From the NCBI GenBank assembly GCA_028673005.1, contig CM054120.1:72651533-72715532 (forward strand): a stretch of DNA of 64,000 bases. The letters are read 5' to 3'. The notes beneath the pieces were generated by a model. It was given only the letters and a program-made list of their open reading frames with translations, was not told where the DNA came from and did no database searches. Below, piece after piece: positions 1-11,816 of this stretch (its first letter is position 1; each line of letters begins with the position of its first letter). The position numbers and the translations under genes were made by a program. This DNA is from Tanypteryx hageni (lineage: Eukaryota; Arthropoda; Insecta; Odonata; Petaluridae).

Positions 1-563
1 TAGAGCACCCACAAAATTTCGGTCACAGACATCGTCCCGAAATAGTCAAAACGTGCTCAGGGGACCTTGAAAATTGCATTTCCGTTGAATTCTCGAACTC
101 GATTTTTTTTCATGAAAACAAAATTTTATGTTTCGTAAATGGAGAAAGTAATAATGCGGGCGCCTTCTCTTTCGTACTAAAGTGCTCAAAGCACACTCTC
201 CTTACACATAAAGTGTAATAACGACAATAAAATCTCAGGGTTTAACAATGAAACGTTTGGCAAGGCAACATATCATTGCAAAACTTAAAATTTTCCAAAA
301 AATATGATTTAAAAGTATAACTTGAGCGATTTCGAAACGAAATCAAACATCGACGATAAGAACAAAAATTTTTGTTTATTTTTCTTTAAAATAGTCCCTG
401 TCTGAAGATAGTATGTCAGTTAATTCAAATTTAATTTTGCAAAAGAAAAAAACGCCAGTAAGTGAAAAATGTAAATGTTAAGTGTTCGCACGAAAAAATT
501 AAACTATCAAGTCGTACCGTCAAAATCTTTTGCGAATTCAGTCAGAAATCTGCATGTTTAACC

Positions 564-615
564 GAGCAGTCACACTTAGTTCGGAGAATGAGCAGTCACA
601 CTTAGTTCGGAGAAT
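564..615. repeat. 26 bp tandem duplication private to unit 1
   Basis: The 26-mer beginning GAGCAGTCACACTTAG occurs at 564-589 and again directly at 590-615. Every other unit has one copy. It accounts exactly for the length difference between unit 1 (4241 bp) and unit 2 (4215 bp). Confidence 0.95.
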
Positions 616-909
616 GATTTTTCTTGAAATTACCTACGACTCGGCTATGAAAATGTGGTTCACTCAATAATGAAGTGAGACGAAATGATGATGGATGTAA
701 CATCAATTTAACTCAATTAATTATAAAAAAGATATAGCGCTTTACATCTCGTGCATTCCGTCAGCCAAATCGACTTCTTATTTCGGTGTTTAACGTGGAA
801 TATACGGAAATTCCTATCAAGTAGAAAGTAATGGAAGTAGAAACTCTGCAAATGTTTTTCTTTTACTTTTTTAAACGCATATATCTCGATTGTTTTTTAG
901 AGTTGGGGC

Positions 910-1131
910 TTGTCATTTTCGCTATTTCCGTTATACAACAAATATTATCAAACCGGAGAATTTGAAGAGGCCGATGAAATCTTCCATTCAAAATTCGTAA
1001 ATCCACTCGTACATCCACTATTAGAACAAATTACGCCGCGAGTTTGCTTCAACCCTGGCCAAACAATCCCTCACTTGCACAAAAAACAATTCCATGGGCC
1101 TGCTCACCCTATCATCACGATGCAAGAATGA
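910..1131 (+). other. Exon-like ORF conserved in every array unit, function unknown
   Basis: An open frame of about 70 codons preceded by a T-rich tract ending in TTTTTTAG at about 900, which looks like a 3' splice site. The peptide contains KYYQTGEFEEADEI and a proline-rich stretch. The apparent first codon is TTG, so as a protein it would have to be an internal exon or start elsewhere. Copies lie at 5125-5346, 9338-9559, 15486-15719, 19746-19979, 24274-24618, 28527-28760, 33063-33401, 37300-37551, 58489-58722 and 62752-62985. I do not recognise a family. Conservation may reflect only recent unit duplication; the B units at 24274 and 33063 share a 12 bp in-frame deletion and read on into a downstream frame. 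Confidence 0.3.
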
Positions 1132-1718
1132 CATATATACAACAATGGCGAATTTTAATAGTACGTTCAAACGATTGCCCAAACGCGGAATAATCTTTGT
1201 TAACTCCGGTCGATATGCACGAATAAGTCGTATTTTATACAATAATAAATCTTGAAGGCTGAGGTTGAGTCACGACAGGAATAGGTACATAGTCCCAGAC
1301 AGACATAATATTCACGTAGATATGAAGTAAAAATTCTGTCTGCCGCAAAAGTTGCGCCGCTGAAATTGTAAATATGCATTTGAAAATGACGTACATTCAC
1401 CACCGATGTCATTTTACGATTTTAACACAGCAAACTCAACATACAATTAACAGATACCATTAAATTATTATTGCCGTTTATTTGTATTTATTTATTCTAT
1501 TTTGGACCCGCAGATGTTATTTTTCGATTTTTTCCTCACAAATTTAGCAATAATGCAACATCCACAATTTATTTGCTGTTATCGGAACAAAGCTGATATT
1601 AATCCATCACGGATAGTTGGTGGTAAATAATATACTACGCGTTTCTTGTAAATCCGTGTTTTAATCGTGATTTGAGTGTAACAGTACGATACACAGATCA
1701 AGAGAAAAGTGTTTTGAA

Positions 1719-1835
1719 ATGAATCCGATTAAGGATGTTATGGTGAAATATCAAGCAATATTGAAGAGTGAGTGTGAGATGCCAACCTCATCAACTCAAC
1801 CAAGGAGGCTGAGGAAGACACTGGGAATCTCCTAA
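1719..1835 (+). pseudogene. Degenerate plus-strand ORF with cysteine-rich tail
   Basis: ATG at 1719 opens a 38-codon basic peptide ending in TAA at 1833. The same frame continues, broken by further stops, to about 2035, where a 15-residue stretch reads ECINCGESGCIYCSR. That is a C-x2-C-x4-C-x2-C zinc-ribbon-like cluster. The arrangement recurs in all units, with the same first stop. It looks like the remnant of a small transposase or nucleic-acid-binding protein, but no family can be named. Confidence 0.25.
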
Positions 1836-2107
1836 AGCAAAGTAGGAATTGGGATGAAGAAGACGAATAATATGAATGAAGATCAACGCAATTCAAGCCG
1901 AGGGGGAGGATCGAAGTGAACGTGGAAAGGAAACCAACCTAAGCTGGGAGCCGAAGAATCTCCTAAAGCTAAACCAACATAATTGGAATGCATAAATTGC
2001 GGGGAAAGCGGATGCATTTATTGTTCAAGATAGAAGTTTAAATCAGAAGCATAAGCATAAGGTAGTACCGTTTTTGGCGGTAGGAGCGCAAATGGAATGG
2101 TGGGGTG

Positions 2108-3198
2108 TTAACAGGATATTCCAATAATAATATTCGTGGTTATTCCTCTACGAATTGTATTATTAGAAAGAGGAATTCCAGCAATTTCTTGATCTGCATC
2201 ATCACCGAGCATTGTCCTAACTATTGCATGGCCCGCAGGCGAAATAAATGACTCATCTATAGTTTGAGGCTTAATTTTTTTAGTTATGATTTCTGCTACC
2301 TGATCAGAAGCAACTTGAACTCTCTCAGACACCTGCACGTTTTTTTCGAAGTAACTCGCTTGTTTAGAATGCTGTTCCATCAACCTTTTGAAATAGTTGA
2401 AATCTTTTCCTTCAAGGTTAACATGTATTGTGGTGAAATGTAGTTTCAATTTTCTGGGAACGGCTTCGTTCGATATATTCTCACCGCACACAAAACACAT
2501 TGGAATAGGACAATCTTTATCTCCACACAAAGAAAAGCCCAGATTCAAATAACTGACCATATACTTGCGAGAAACCTTACTTAGATTTGCCTTGCTCGAA
2601 CTGGGTTTTTCCTAAATATGTTATCCATATTTTTCACCTTTAGATTTTCTTGTAATAATCTTTCCATTTTTACCGGCGCAACATTTATAATTTTAATAAA
2701 TGAAAATTGGATTAAACAACAAAAATCACACAGTATTATACCAACGGTAATACACAAAAAACTTAATAAAATTTATTTTATTCAGAATAAATTCACGAAA
2801 CATACATTCACAAACACCAAATTGTAGTATTAGCCTGCCAAGAATCATGCCTAGTACTGAGTTGATAGAGGAATGCACCAGAGTCTGGGACATCCAGGGA
2901 TGTGAACACAGGCGTAGCATGCTACGTCATCGTAGAGACTCGTTTATGACTCAAGCACAAGAGATTCGATCACTATGACAATTCTAACAACGTTGCTGCC
3001 AGGCTTACTGTTTACGCGCATTCCAAAGCAGTGATACTTTTTGAGTGGATTTATTTAATCTTAATATTTTGTGTTAGTTTCTTTGTTAAAACTGTGTCGG
3101 TGGAAGACGTGCAGATTTTCTCTTCGAAATCTCGCGGCACACTTGGGAAATGTTCGCGGTAAACCAGTGTGCCGCGGCACACAGGTTGAGAACCACTG
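2108..3198 (-). pseudogene. hAT (ZBED5/SCAND3-like) transposase 5' fragment, unit 1
   Basis: The right edge at 3198 reads, on the minus strand, CAGTGGTTCTCAACCTG, the classic hAT terminal inverted repeat, followed inward by the GTGCCGCGGCAC palindrome. A 150-codon minus-strand frame (2560-2108) resembles the N-terminal part of ZBED5/SCAND3-type hAT transposases: a CxxCG-E-xLSNE-like BED zinc-finger core (MCFVCGENISNEAVPRKLK, then H-x-x-x-x-H), and later IVRTMLGDDADQEIAGIPLS. The frame stops where the catalytic region should begin, and no matching second TIR is seen to the left. It is therefore a 5'-end fragment, inactive and amplified passively with the unit. The true ATG lies farther upstream (about 2628) in another frame, so the 5' exon is also frameshifted. 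Confidence 0.75.
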
Positions 3199-3360
3199 GT
3201 GTAGGTGTAGCAGCTAATTTTTTTATTTTTTAAAATAACTCTCCAACAATGTATTATATGTAAAAATGCTTCGAAAAAACATTGTAGAAAAATAAATTTT
3301 CTATAACTTTTATTCCAGTATGTTGTTACATTTATAAAATATTAAAATAAACGGATAAGG

Positions 3361-4241
3361 GACAAGAGTAAACACATACTTCTGTATGACCGATATTTAC
3401 CAAAAACAAATCAGCACTTTTTCCTTTAGCAGAAATGTCGAATATTAAATTTCATATTGATCTGGTTAATTGTATTTTAGTTAGAGCACCCACAAAATCC
3501 CGGTCACAGAGACACACGCAGATACACCCACAAACACACACACTGGCACACACACAGACACACACATAGACACACACACATACAGGGATACACCCAAAAA
3601 CATGATCGAGAATCCGCTACTGCGTATATAGAGAAAGTAAAAAACGTAAGGGACAAGAGTAAACACATGACCGATATTTACCAAAAACTAATCAGCAATT
3701 TTTCCTTTAACATAAATGTCAAATATAAAACTTCATGAAATTGATAGAATGATATGATCCGAAGATCCTATGCAGACAGGCATAAGCTGTGAAAGTTGGA
3801 ACAATTTTTGAAACGAGAAAAAAAAATTAAAATTTCATATTGATCTGGTTAATAGTTTTTTAGTTAGAGCACCCACAAAATCCCGGTCACAGAGAGAAAC
3901 ACAAACCCACCCATTAACACACACACAGGCACACACATAGACATACACAGCTACACCGACAGACATGCACACAGACACACACACACATACAGGGACACAC
4001 CCACAAACATATTCGAGAAAATGGTTTTAACGTATTTTCCTTTAAATCTCGAATTCGATTTTTTTTATGAAAAAAATGCTTCCGCTACTTTGTATATAGA
4101 GAAATTAAAAATAGGAAAGCGACAAGAGTAACAATCCACTTCCGGTTATCCGATTTTTACCAAACAATTATCAGTTCTTTTCCCTTTAACAAAAATGTAA
4201 AATAAGAAATTTCCCGTTATAATGATCAATAGTTTTGGAGT
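3361..4241. repeat. Three diverged CA-rich subrepeats in unit 1
   Basis: Three related blocks start near 3361, 3651 and 4121, each with GACAAGAGTAA followed by a conserved ~120 bp body and GTTAGAGCACCCACAAAAT. The first two carry long degenerate ACACAC arrays before an ATCGAGAATCCGCTACTGCG-like closing segment; the third has only a short 'cagacatcgtcc' stub. Equivalent blocks close every unit and vary in array length, as expected for slippage-prone simple sequence. Minus-strand valine/cysteine-rich ORFs across them are artefacts of CA repeats. Confidence 0.85.
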
Positions 4242-7200
4242 TAGAGCACCCACAAAATTTCGGTCACAGACATCGTCCCGAAATAGTCAAAACGTGCTCA
4301 GGGGACCATGAAAATTGCATTTCCGTTGAATTCTCGAACTCGATTTTTTTTCATGAAAACAAAATTTTATGTTTCGTAAATGGAGAAAGTAATAATGCGG
4401 GCGCCTTCTCTTTCGTACTAAAGTGCTCAAAGCACACTCTCCTTACACATAAAGTGTAATAACGACAATAAAATCTCAGGGTTTAACAATGAAACGTTTG
4501 GCAAGGCAACATATCATTGCAAAACTTAAAATTTTCCAAAAAATATGATTTAAAAGTATAACTTGAGCGATTTCGAAACGAAATCAAACATCGACGATAA
4601 GAACAAAAATTTTTGTTTATTTTTCTTTAAAATAGTCCCTGTCTGAAGATAGTATGTCAGTTGATTCAAATTTAATTTTGCAAAAGAAAAAAACGCCAGT
4701 AAGTGAAAAATGTAAATGTTAAGTGTTCGCACGAAAAAATTAAACTATCAAGTCGTACCGTCAAAATCTTTTGCGAATTCAGTCAGAAATCTGCATGTTT
4801 AACCGAGCAGTCACACTTAGTTCGGAGAATGATTTTTCTTGAAATTACCTACGACTCGGCTATGAAAATGTGGTTCACTCAATAATGAAGTGAGACGAAA
4901 TGATGATGGATGTAACATCAATTTAACTCAATTAATTATAAAAAAGATATAGCGCTTTACATCTCGTGCATTCCGTCAGCCAAATCGACTTCTTATTTCG
5001 GTGTTTAACGTGGAATATACGGAAATTCCTATCAAGTAGAAAGTAATGGAAGTAGAAACTCTGCAAATGTTTTTCTTTTACTTTTTTAAACGCATATATC
5101 TCGATTGTTTTTTAGAGTTGGGGCTTGTCATTTTCGCTATTTCCGTTATACAACAAATATTATCAAACCGGAGAATTTGAAGAGGCCGATGAAATCTTCC
5201 ATTCAAAATTCGTAAATCCACTCGTACATCCACTATTAGAACAAATTACGCCGCGAGTTTGCTTCAACCCTGGCCAAACAATCCCTCACTTGCACAAAAA
5301 ACAATTCCATGGGCCTGCTCACCCTATCATCACGATGCAAGAATGACATATATACAACAATGGCGAATTTTAATAGTACGTTCAAACGATTGCCCAAACG
5401 CGGAATAATCTTTGTTAACTCCGGTCGATATGCACGAATAAGTCGTATTTTATACAATAATAAATCTTGAAGGCTGAGGTTGAGTCACGACAGGAATAGG
5501 TACATAGTCCCAGACAGACATAATATTCACGTAGATATGAAGTAAAAATTCTGTCTGCCGCAAAAGTTGCGCCGCTGAAATTGTAAATATGCATTTGAAA
5601 ATGACGTACATTCACCACCGATGTCATTTTACGATTTTAACACAGCAAACTCAACATACAATTAACAGATACCATTAAATTATTATTGCCGTTTATTTGT
5701 ATTTATTTATTCTATTTTGGACCCGCAGATGTTATTTTTCGATTTTTTCCTCACAAATTTAGCAATAATGCAACATCCACAATTTATTTGCTGTTATCGG
5801 AACAAAGCTGATATTAATCCATCACGGATAGTTGGTGGTAAATAATATACTACGCGTTTCTTGTAAATCCGTGTTTTAATCGTGATTTGAGTGTAACAGT
5901 ACGATACACAGATCAAGAGAAAAGTGTTTTGAAATGAATCCGATTAAGGATGTTATGGTGAAATATCAAGCAATATTGAAGAGTGAGTGTGAGATGCCAA
6001 CCTCATCAACTCAACCAAGGAGGCTGAGGAAGACACTGGGAATCTCCTAAAGCAAAGTAGGAATTGGGATGAAGAAGACGAATAATATGAATGAAGATCA
6101 ACGCAATTCAAGCCGAGGGGGAGGATCGAAGTGAACGTGGAAAGGAAACCAACCTAAGCTGGGAGCCGAAGAATCTCCTAAAGCTAAACCAACATAATTG
6201 GAATGCATAAATTGCGGGGAAAGCGGATGCATTTATTGTTCAAGATAGAAGTTTAAATCAGAAGCATAAGCATAAGGTAGTACCGTTTTTGGCGGTAGGA
6301 GCGCAAATGGAATGGTGGGGTGTTAACAGGATATTCCAATAATAATATTCGTGGTTATTCCTCTACGAATTGTATTATTAGAAAGAGGAATTCCAGCAAT
6401 TTCTTGATCTGCATCATCACCGAGCATTGTCCTAACTATTGCATGGCCCGCAGGCGAAATAAATGACTCATCTATAGTTTGAGGCTTAATTTTTTTAGTT
6501 ATGATTTCTGCTACCTGATCAGAAGCAACTTGAACTCTCTCAGACACCTGCACGTTTTTTTCGAAGTAACTCGCTTGTTTAGAATGCTGTTCCATCAACC
6601 TTTTGAAATAGTTGAAATCTTTTCCTTCAAGGTTAACATGTATTGTGGTGAAATGTAGTTTCAATTTTCTGGGAACGGCTTCGTTCGATATATTCTCACC
6701 GCACACAAAACACATTGGAATAGGACAATCTTTATCTCCACACAAAGAAAAGCCCAGATTCAAATAACTGACCATATACTTGCGAGAAACCTTACTTAGA
6801 TTTGCCTTGCTCGAACTGGGTTTTTCCTAAATATGTTATCCATATTTTTCACCTTTAGATTTTCTTGTAATAATCTTTCCATTTTTACCGGCGCAACATT
6901 TATAATTTTAATAAATGAAAATTGGATTAAACAACAAAAATCACACAGTATTATACCAACGGTAATACACAAAAAACTTAATAAAATTTATTTTATTCAG
7001 AATAAATTCACGAAACATACATTCACAAACACCAAATTGTAGTATTAGCCTGCCAAGAATCATGCCTAGTACTGAGTTGATAGAGGAATGCACCAGAGTC
7101 TGGGACATCCAGGGATGTGAACACAGGCGTAGCATGCTACGTCATCGTAGAGACTCGTTTATGACTCAAGCACAAGAGATTCGATCACTATGACAATTCT

Positions 7201-8456
7201 AACAACGTTGCTGCCAGGCTTACTGTTTACGCGCATTCCAAAGCAGTGATACTTTTTGAGTGGATTTATTTAATCTTAATATTTTGTGTTAGTTTCTTTG
7301 TTAAAACTGTGTCGGTGGAAGACGTGCAGATTTTCTCTTCGAAATCTCGCGGCACACTTGGGAAATGTTCGCGGTAAACCAGTGTGCCGCGGCACACAGG
7401 TTGAGAACCACTGGTGTAGGTGTAGCAGCTAATTTTTTTATTTTTTAAAATAACTCTCCAACAATGTATTATATGTAAAAATGCTTCGAAAAAACATTGT
7501 AGAAAAATAAATTTTCTATAACTTTTATTCCAGTATGTTGTTACATTTATAAAATATTAAAATAAACGGATAAGGGACAAGAGTAAACACATACTTCTGT
7601 ATGACCGATATTTACCAAAAACAAATCAGCACTTTTTCCTTTAGCAGAAATGTCGAATATTAAATTTCATATTGATCTGGTTAATTGTATTTTAGTTAGA
7701 GCACCCACAAAATCCCGGTCACAGAGACACACGCAGATACACCCACAAACACACACACTGGCACACACACAGACACACACATAGACACACACACATACAG
7801 GGATACACCCAAAAACATGATCGAGAATCCGCTACTGCGTATATAGAGAAAGTAAAAAACGTAAGGGACAAGAGTAAACACATGACCGATATTTACCAAA
7901 AACTAATCAGCAATTTTTCCTTTAACATAAATGTCAAATATAAAACTTCATGAAATTGATAGAATGATATGATCCGAAGATCCTATGCAGACAGGCATAA
8001 GCTGTGAAAGTTGGAACAATTTTTGAAACGAGAAAAAAAAATTAAAATTTCATATTGATCTGGTTAATAGTTTTTTAGTTAGAGCACCCACAAAATCCCG
8101 GTCACAGAGAGAAACACAAACCCACCCATTAACACACACACAGGCACACACATAGACATACACAGCTACACCGACAGACATGCACACAGACACACACACA
8201 CATACAGGGACACACCCACAAACATATTCGAGAAAATGGTTTTAACGTATTTTCCTTTAAATCTCGAATTCGATTTTTTTTATGAAAAAAATGCTTCCGC
8301 TACTTTGTATATAGAGAAATTAAAAATAGGAAAGCGACAAGAGTAACAATCCACTTCCGGTTATCCGATTTTTACCAAACAATTATCAGTTCTTTTCCCT
8401 TTAACAAAAATGTAAAATAAGAAATTTCCCGTTATAATGATCAATAGTTTTGGAGT
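4242..8456. repeat. Tandem-array unit 2 (type D)
   Basis: 4215 bp, nearly identical to unit 1 apart from the lack of the 26 bp duplication and scattered single-base changes. Contains the exon-like ORF at 5125-5346, a hAT fragment at 6323-7413 and CA-rich subrepeats from 7576. Confidence 0.95.
6323..7413 (-). pseudogene. hAT transposase 5' fragment, unit 2
   Basis: Same 150-codon open frame (6775-6323) and TIR end (7413) as in unit 1, without additional disruptions. The D-type frame carries neither the TAA shared by types B and C nor the TGA of type A. Confidence 0.75.
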
Positions 8457-9924
8457 TAGAGCACCCACAAAATTGCGGTCACAGACATCGTCCCGAAATA
8501 GTCAAAACGTGCTCAGGGGACCTTGAAAATTGCATTTCCGTTGAATTCTCGAACTCGATTTTTTTTCATGAAAACAAAATTTTGTTTCGTAAATGGAGAA
8601 AGTAATAATGCGGGCGCCTTCTCTTTCGTACTAAAGTGCTCAAAGCACACTCTCCTTACACATAAAGTGTAATAACGACAATAAAATCTCAGGGTTTAAC
8701 AATGAAACGTTAGGCAAGGCAACATATCATTGCAAAACTTAAAATTTTCCAAAAAATATGATTTAAAAGTATAACTTGAGCGATTTCGAAACGAAATCAA
8801 ACATCGACGATAAGAACAAAAATTTTTGTTTATTTTTCTTTAAAATAGTCCCTGTCTGAAGATAGTATGTCAGTTAATTCAAATTTAATTTTGCAAAAGA
8901 AAAAAACGCCAGTAAGTGAAAAATGTAAATGTTAAGTGTTCGCACGAAAAAATTAAACTATCAAGTCGTACCGTCAAAATCTTTTGCGAATTCAGTCAGA
9001 AATCTGCATGTTTAACCGAGCAGTCACACTTAGTTCGGAGAATGATTTTTCTTGAAATTACCTACGACTCGGCTATGAAAATGTGGTTCACTCAATAATG
9101 AAGTGAGACGAAATGATGATGGATGTAACATCAATTTAACTCAATTAATTATAAAAAAGATATAGCGCTTTACATCTCGTGCATTCCGTCAGCCAAATCG
9201 ACTTCTTATTTCGGTGTTTAACGTGGAATATACGGAAATTCCTATCAAGTAGAAAGTAATGGAAGTAGAAACTCTGCAAATGTTTTTCTTTTACTTTTTT
9301 AAACGCATATATCTCGATTGTTTTTTAGAGTTGGGGCTTGTCATTTTCGCTATTTCCGTTATACAACAAATATTATCAAACCGGAGAATTTGAAGAGGCC
9401 GATGAAATCTTCCATTCAAAATTCGTAAATCCACTCGTACATCCAATATTAGAACAAATTACGCCGCGAGTTTGCTTCAACCCTGGCCAAACAATCCCTC
9501 ACTTGCACAAAAAACAATTCCATGGGCCTGCTCACCCTATCATCACGATGCAAGAATGACATATATACAACAATGGCGAATTTTAATAGTACGTTCAAAC
9601 GATTGCCCAAACGCGGAATAATCTTTGTTAACTCCGGTCGATATGCACGAATAAGTCGTATTTTATACAATAATAAATCTTGAAGGCTGAGGTGGAGTCA
9701 CGACCGGAATAGGTACATAGTCCTCGACAGACATAATATTCCCGTAGATATGAAGTAAAAATTCTGTCTGCCGCGAAAGTGGCGCCGCTGAAATCGTAAA
9801 TATGCATTTGGAAATGGCGTACATTCACCACCGATGTCATTATACGATTATAACCCAGCAAATTCAACATACAAGTAACAGATACCATTAAATTATTTTA
9901 TTGCCGCTGATGTATTTATTTATT

Positions 9925-10661
9925 TGTGGCGATTTTTTCCTCCCCCCCCTTTACTCCCGCACTTATACGATAGCACTTAACGAATCGCATGTACGAACAT
10001 GCAAGTACGAATATCGCTAGTTCGAATATCGCCGCTATCGTATATCGCCGATATTCGTGATATCGCCGTACTGAACACCACACCCACGGACGCCACGCCA
10101 CGGTCGACACGCCCTCCCGTGGTGCCCCTCTGCTTTATATACCCTAATTACCCCTCGCCTCTTTAACCTTCCCTCTTTCCGATGGTTATGCAAGAACAGT
10201 GGAAAAGCGACCAATTACCGGGAATAATTCGACCATTTCGAATTACCCGCCTGACGTCATTACCTCCCTCCTTCACCACCGGCGTCACGTGACAGTCCAT
10301 TTCGATAGTGGCCTTCCGAGCGACGAGACGCACAGGGGAGCAACGAGTGAAGTCGACGCAGGTGTCCCACTCTTGTTCCCATCCTAACCGGCAGGAAAAC
10401 ATTGTGTTGAGTGGACATTGACCTACCGGGAGCCGGAAGAGGATAGTAACTATTGGATGTGATTTAACTGACTTTAACTAAGTTTCGTTTCGAATCGCCT
10501 TCACCTACGAGGTGTATTGTGTTTTGTGGTATTACTTAAATCTATTCAAATTCAACTGTTGGATTGTTATATGTCTATATTTCTATGTTCTATTTATAGT
10601 TTGTCATTAGCATTTAGCACATCAGTGGATGTTTTTGCACCGAAAATTATAGTTCGCTGCA
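9925..10661 (+). repeat. 5' LTR
   Basis: 737 bp, TGTGGCG...GCTGCA. Contains a C8 run, a cluster of inverted 'cgatat' words near 10000-10070 and a TATA-like TTTATATA at 10134-10141 that may drive transcription. The ORFs seen here on both strands recur identically in the 3' LTR and are not genes. Confidence 0.92.
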
Positions 10662-10665
10662 AAAT

Positions 10666-10683
10666 TGGAGGCACCGGAGAGAT
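10666..10683 (+). other. Candidate tRNA primer binding site
   Basis: TGGAGGCACCGGAGAGAT lies 4 nt downstream of the LTR end, where a minus-strand primer site is expected, and begins with TGG, complementary to a tRNA CCA end. The tRNA was not identified. Confidence 0.5.
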
Positions 10684-10891
10684 ATTAAATATTAGGTTGT
10701 TAATTGTCTAAACTGATTGTTGCTATGCTTTCTGGTTCTTTTGTGGTAAAGTTCTTGGATTTTGTCCTATTCCTCGTTTACTCGATCTCTTTTAGTCCTA
10801 TTGCTCTCTTTCACTTTTCACTCGTCCGCCCCATTACATCAGTCACGTAATTCCCCTGTTATTTGTTACTCTTTGATTCTCTCTCTCAAAC

Positions 10892-11626
10892 ATGTCGAAG
10901 GAACGAGGTAAAAGGGAGGCTACCGTGCGCGCCGAAGGCACTCAGTACGATGAAACCGAGATGGTTCCCTAGTTTTCCGATTGCGTAAGAGTTGCTAACC
11001 AGCTGTTACTCGAAATTTCCCCCTTCCAGGAATCTACCTCCGAGAATTGGTTCACTTTTATATCCACCGTGTCCGATGTATTGTCTTTGTTACTTATTCC
11101 GGAACATTATTTGCTGATATTACTTTTGTCTAAACTTCCGGCCAATTGTCGCCAGTTTTGGTTGTCGGTAGTTAATCAAAAGGTGCCCTGGGAGAAGATT
11201 ATACCGAAAGTATGGGAAACTTTCGTCTCTAATAGGGAATTAGAACGACTCGTCACTACTAAGGTGAAAAGATTCCAACTCCCCCACGAATCTCCTCGCG
11301 ATTTTCTTTATTCCGTGCGAGGTGCCGCAAAGGCGCTGGGAAAATCGTATTCAGTTAAGGAGTTTATTGAATTGATATTGGAAGGTTTAAGTCCCATCGC
11401 CCAAGCCACTTTAACTTTCGCTAAACGGCCTCAAACCCTACAGGAGCTGGAATCCCTGATGACTCATGCGGCCAAGGCCATGATGAATCGAGCGGAATAC
11501 GCCGCGATTCACTCCCCGTCAAATTCCCAGATCTCACTCCCTTCCCCCGCTCTGCCCCTAATATCACCGCCTCATGTCACCTGTTCTTTCTGTCATAAGT
11601 CTGGACATCCTCCCTGGGAAAAATGA
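10892..11626 (+). pseudogene. Retrotransposon gag, interrupted
   Basis: ATG at 10892 opens a frame that runs to a TGA at 11624-11626, broken by one in-frame TAG at 10970-10972 (codon 27). Downstream of the TAG the frame is open for more than 200 codons and looks like a gypsy-type capsid region: helical, with a W-x2-VVNQKVPWEKI segment and a late LESLMTHAAKAM stretch. A zinc knuckle begins at the end, C-S-F-C-H-K-S-G-H, but the frame ends before the last cysteine, exactly where a 28 bp inverted repeat starts. The end therefore looks truncated by a rearrangement. No pol follows. Confidence 0.75.
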
Positions 11627-11632
11627 TGAAAA
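11605..11632 (+). repeat. 28 bp inverted repeat, left arm, inside the LTR element
   Basis: ACATCCTCCCTGGGAAAAAT plus the next 8 bases (11605-11632) occurs as its exact reverse complement at 13133-13160. The left arm overlaps the truncated gag zinc knuckle. Confidence 0.9.
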
Positions 11633-11816
11633 ACTTGTTTTGGCGTAGAGGTAGCGAACTCATCGCCCGGTGATTCTGATCATCGCAACCAGCCCCCAGA
11701 TGCAAATCTGGTAAAATATATTGAAAAACTTGTCTTGGCGTAGAGGTAGCGAACTCATCGCCCGGTGATTCTGATCATCGCAACCAGCCCCCAGATGCAA
11801 ATCTGGTAAAACATAT
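11627..11816 (+). repeat. 95 bp direct tandem repeat with tRNA-like box A
   Basis: Two copies (11627-11721 and 11722-11816) differ at only a few bases. Each contains TGGCGTAGAGGTAGCGAAC, which resembles an RNA polymerase III box A of a tRNA. A convincing B box is not evident. It could be a short tRNA-derived SINE-like piece, or simply a duplicated segment. Confidence 0.6.

Larger units (their letters stand above)
1..4241. repeat. Tandem-array unit 1 (type D)
   Basis: First unit of the array, phased on the conserved TAGAGCACCCACAAAATT start; the window opens exactly at this phase point. It is 4241 bp, which is 26 bp longer than unit 2 because of a private 26 bp duplication at 564-615. Otherwise it is almost identical to unit 2, implying very recent amplification. 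Contents in order: AT-rich spacer, exon-like ORF (910-1131), degenerate ORF (from 1719), hAT 5' end on the minus strand (2108-3198), then CA-rich subrepeats (3361-4241). Confidence 0.95.

Noticed and set aside
3481..3684. Minus-strand ORFs rich in V, C and S across the CA-rich subrepeats (also at 7696, 18093, 22351, 26844, 27228, 31107, 35634 and 61069)
   Set aside because: They are translations of degenerate ACAC repeats and not coding. The apparent hydrophobic segments are artefacts.
10000..10070. Cluster of short alternating ATCG/CGATAT words in the LTR, considered as a CRISPR-like or operator array
   Set aside because: Spacing is irregular, words are short and the context is a retrotransposon U3; more likely imperfect palindromes.
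10163..10402. ORFs on both strands in the 5' LTR, repeated at 13396-13635
   Set aside because: Identical in both LTRs, overlapping on opposite strands, and located over the promoter/U3 region; no support as genes.
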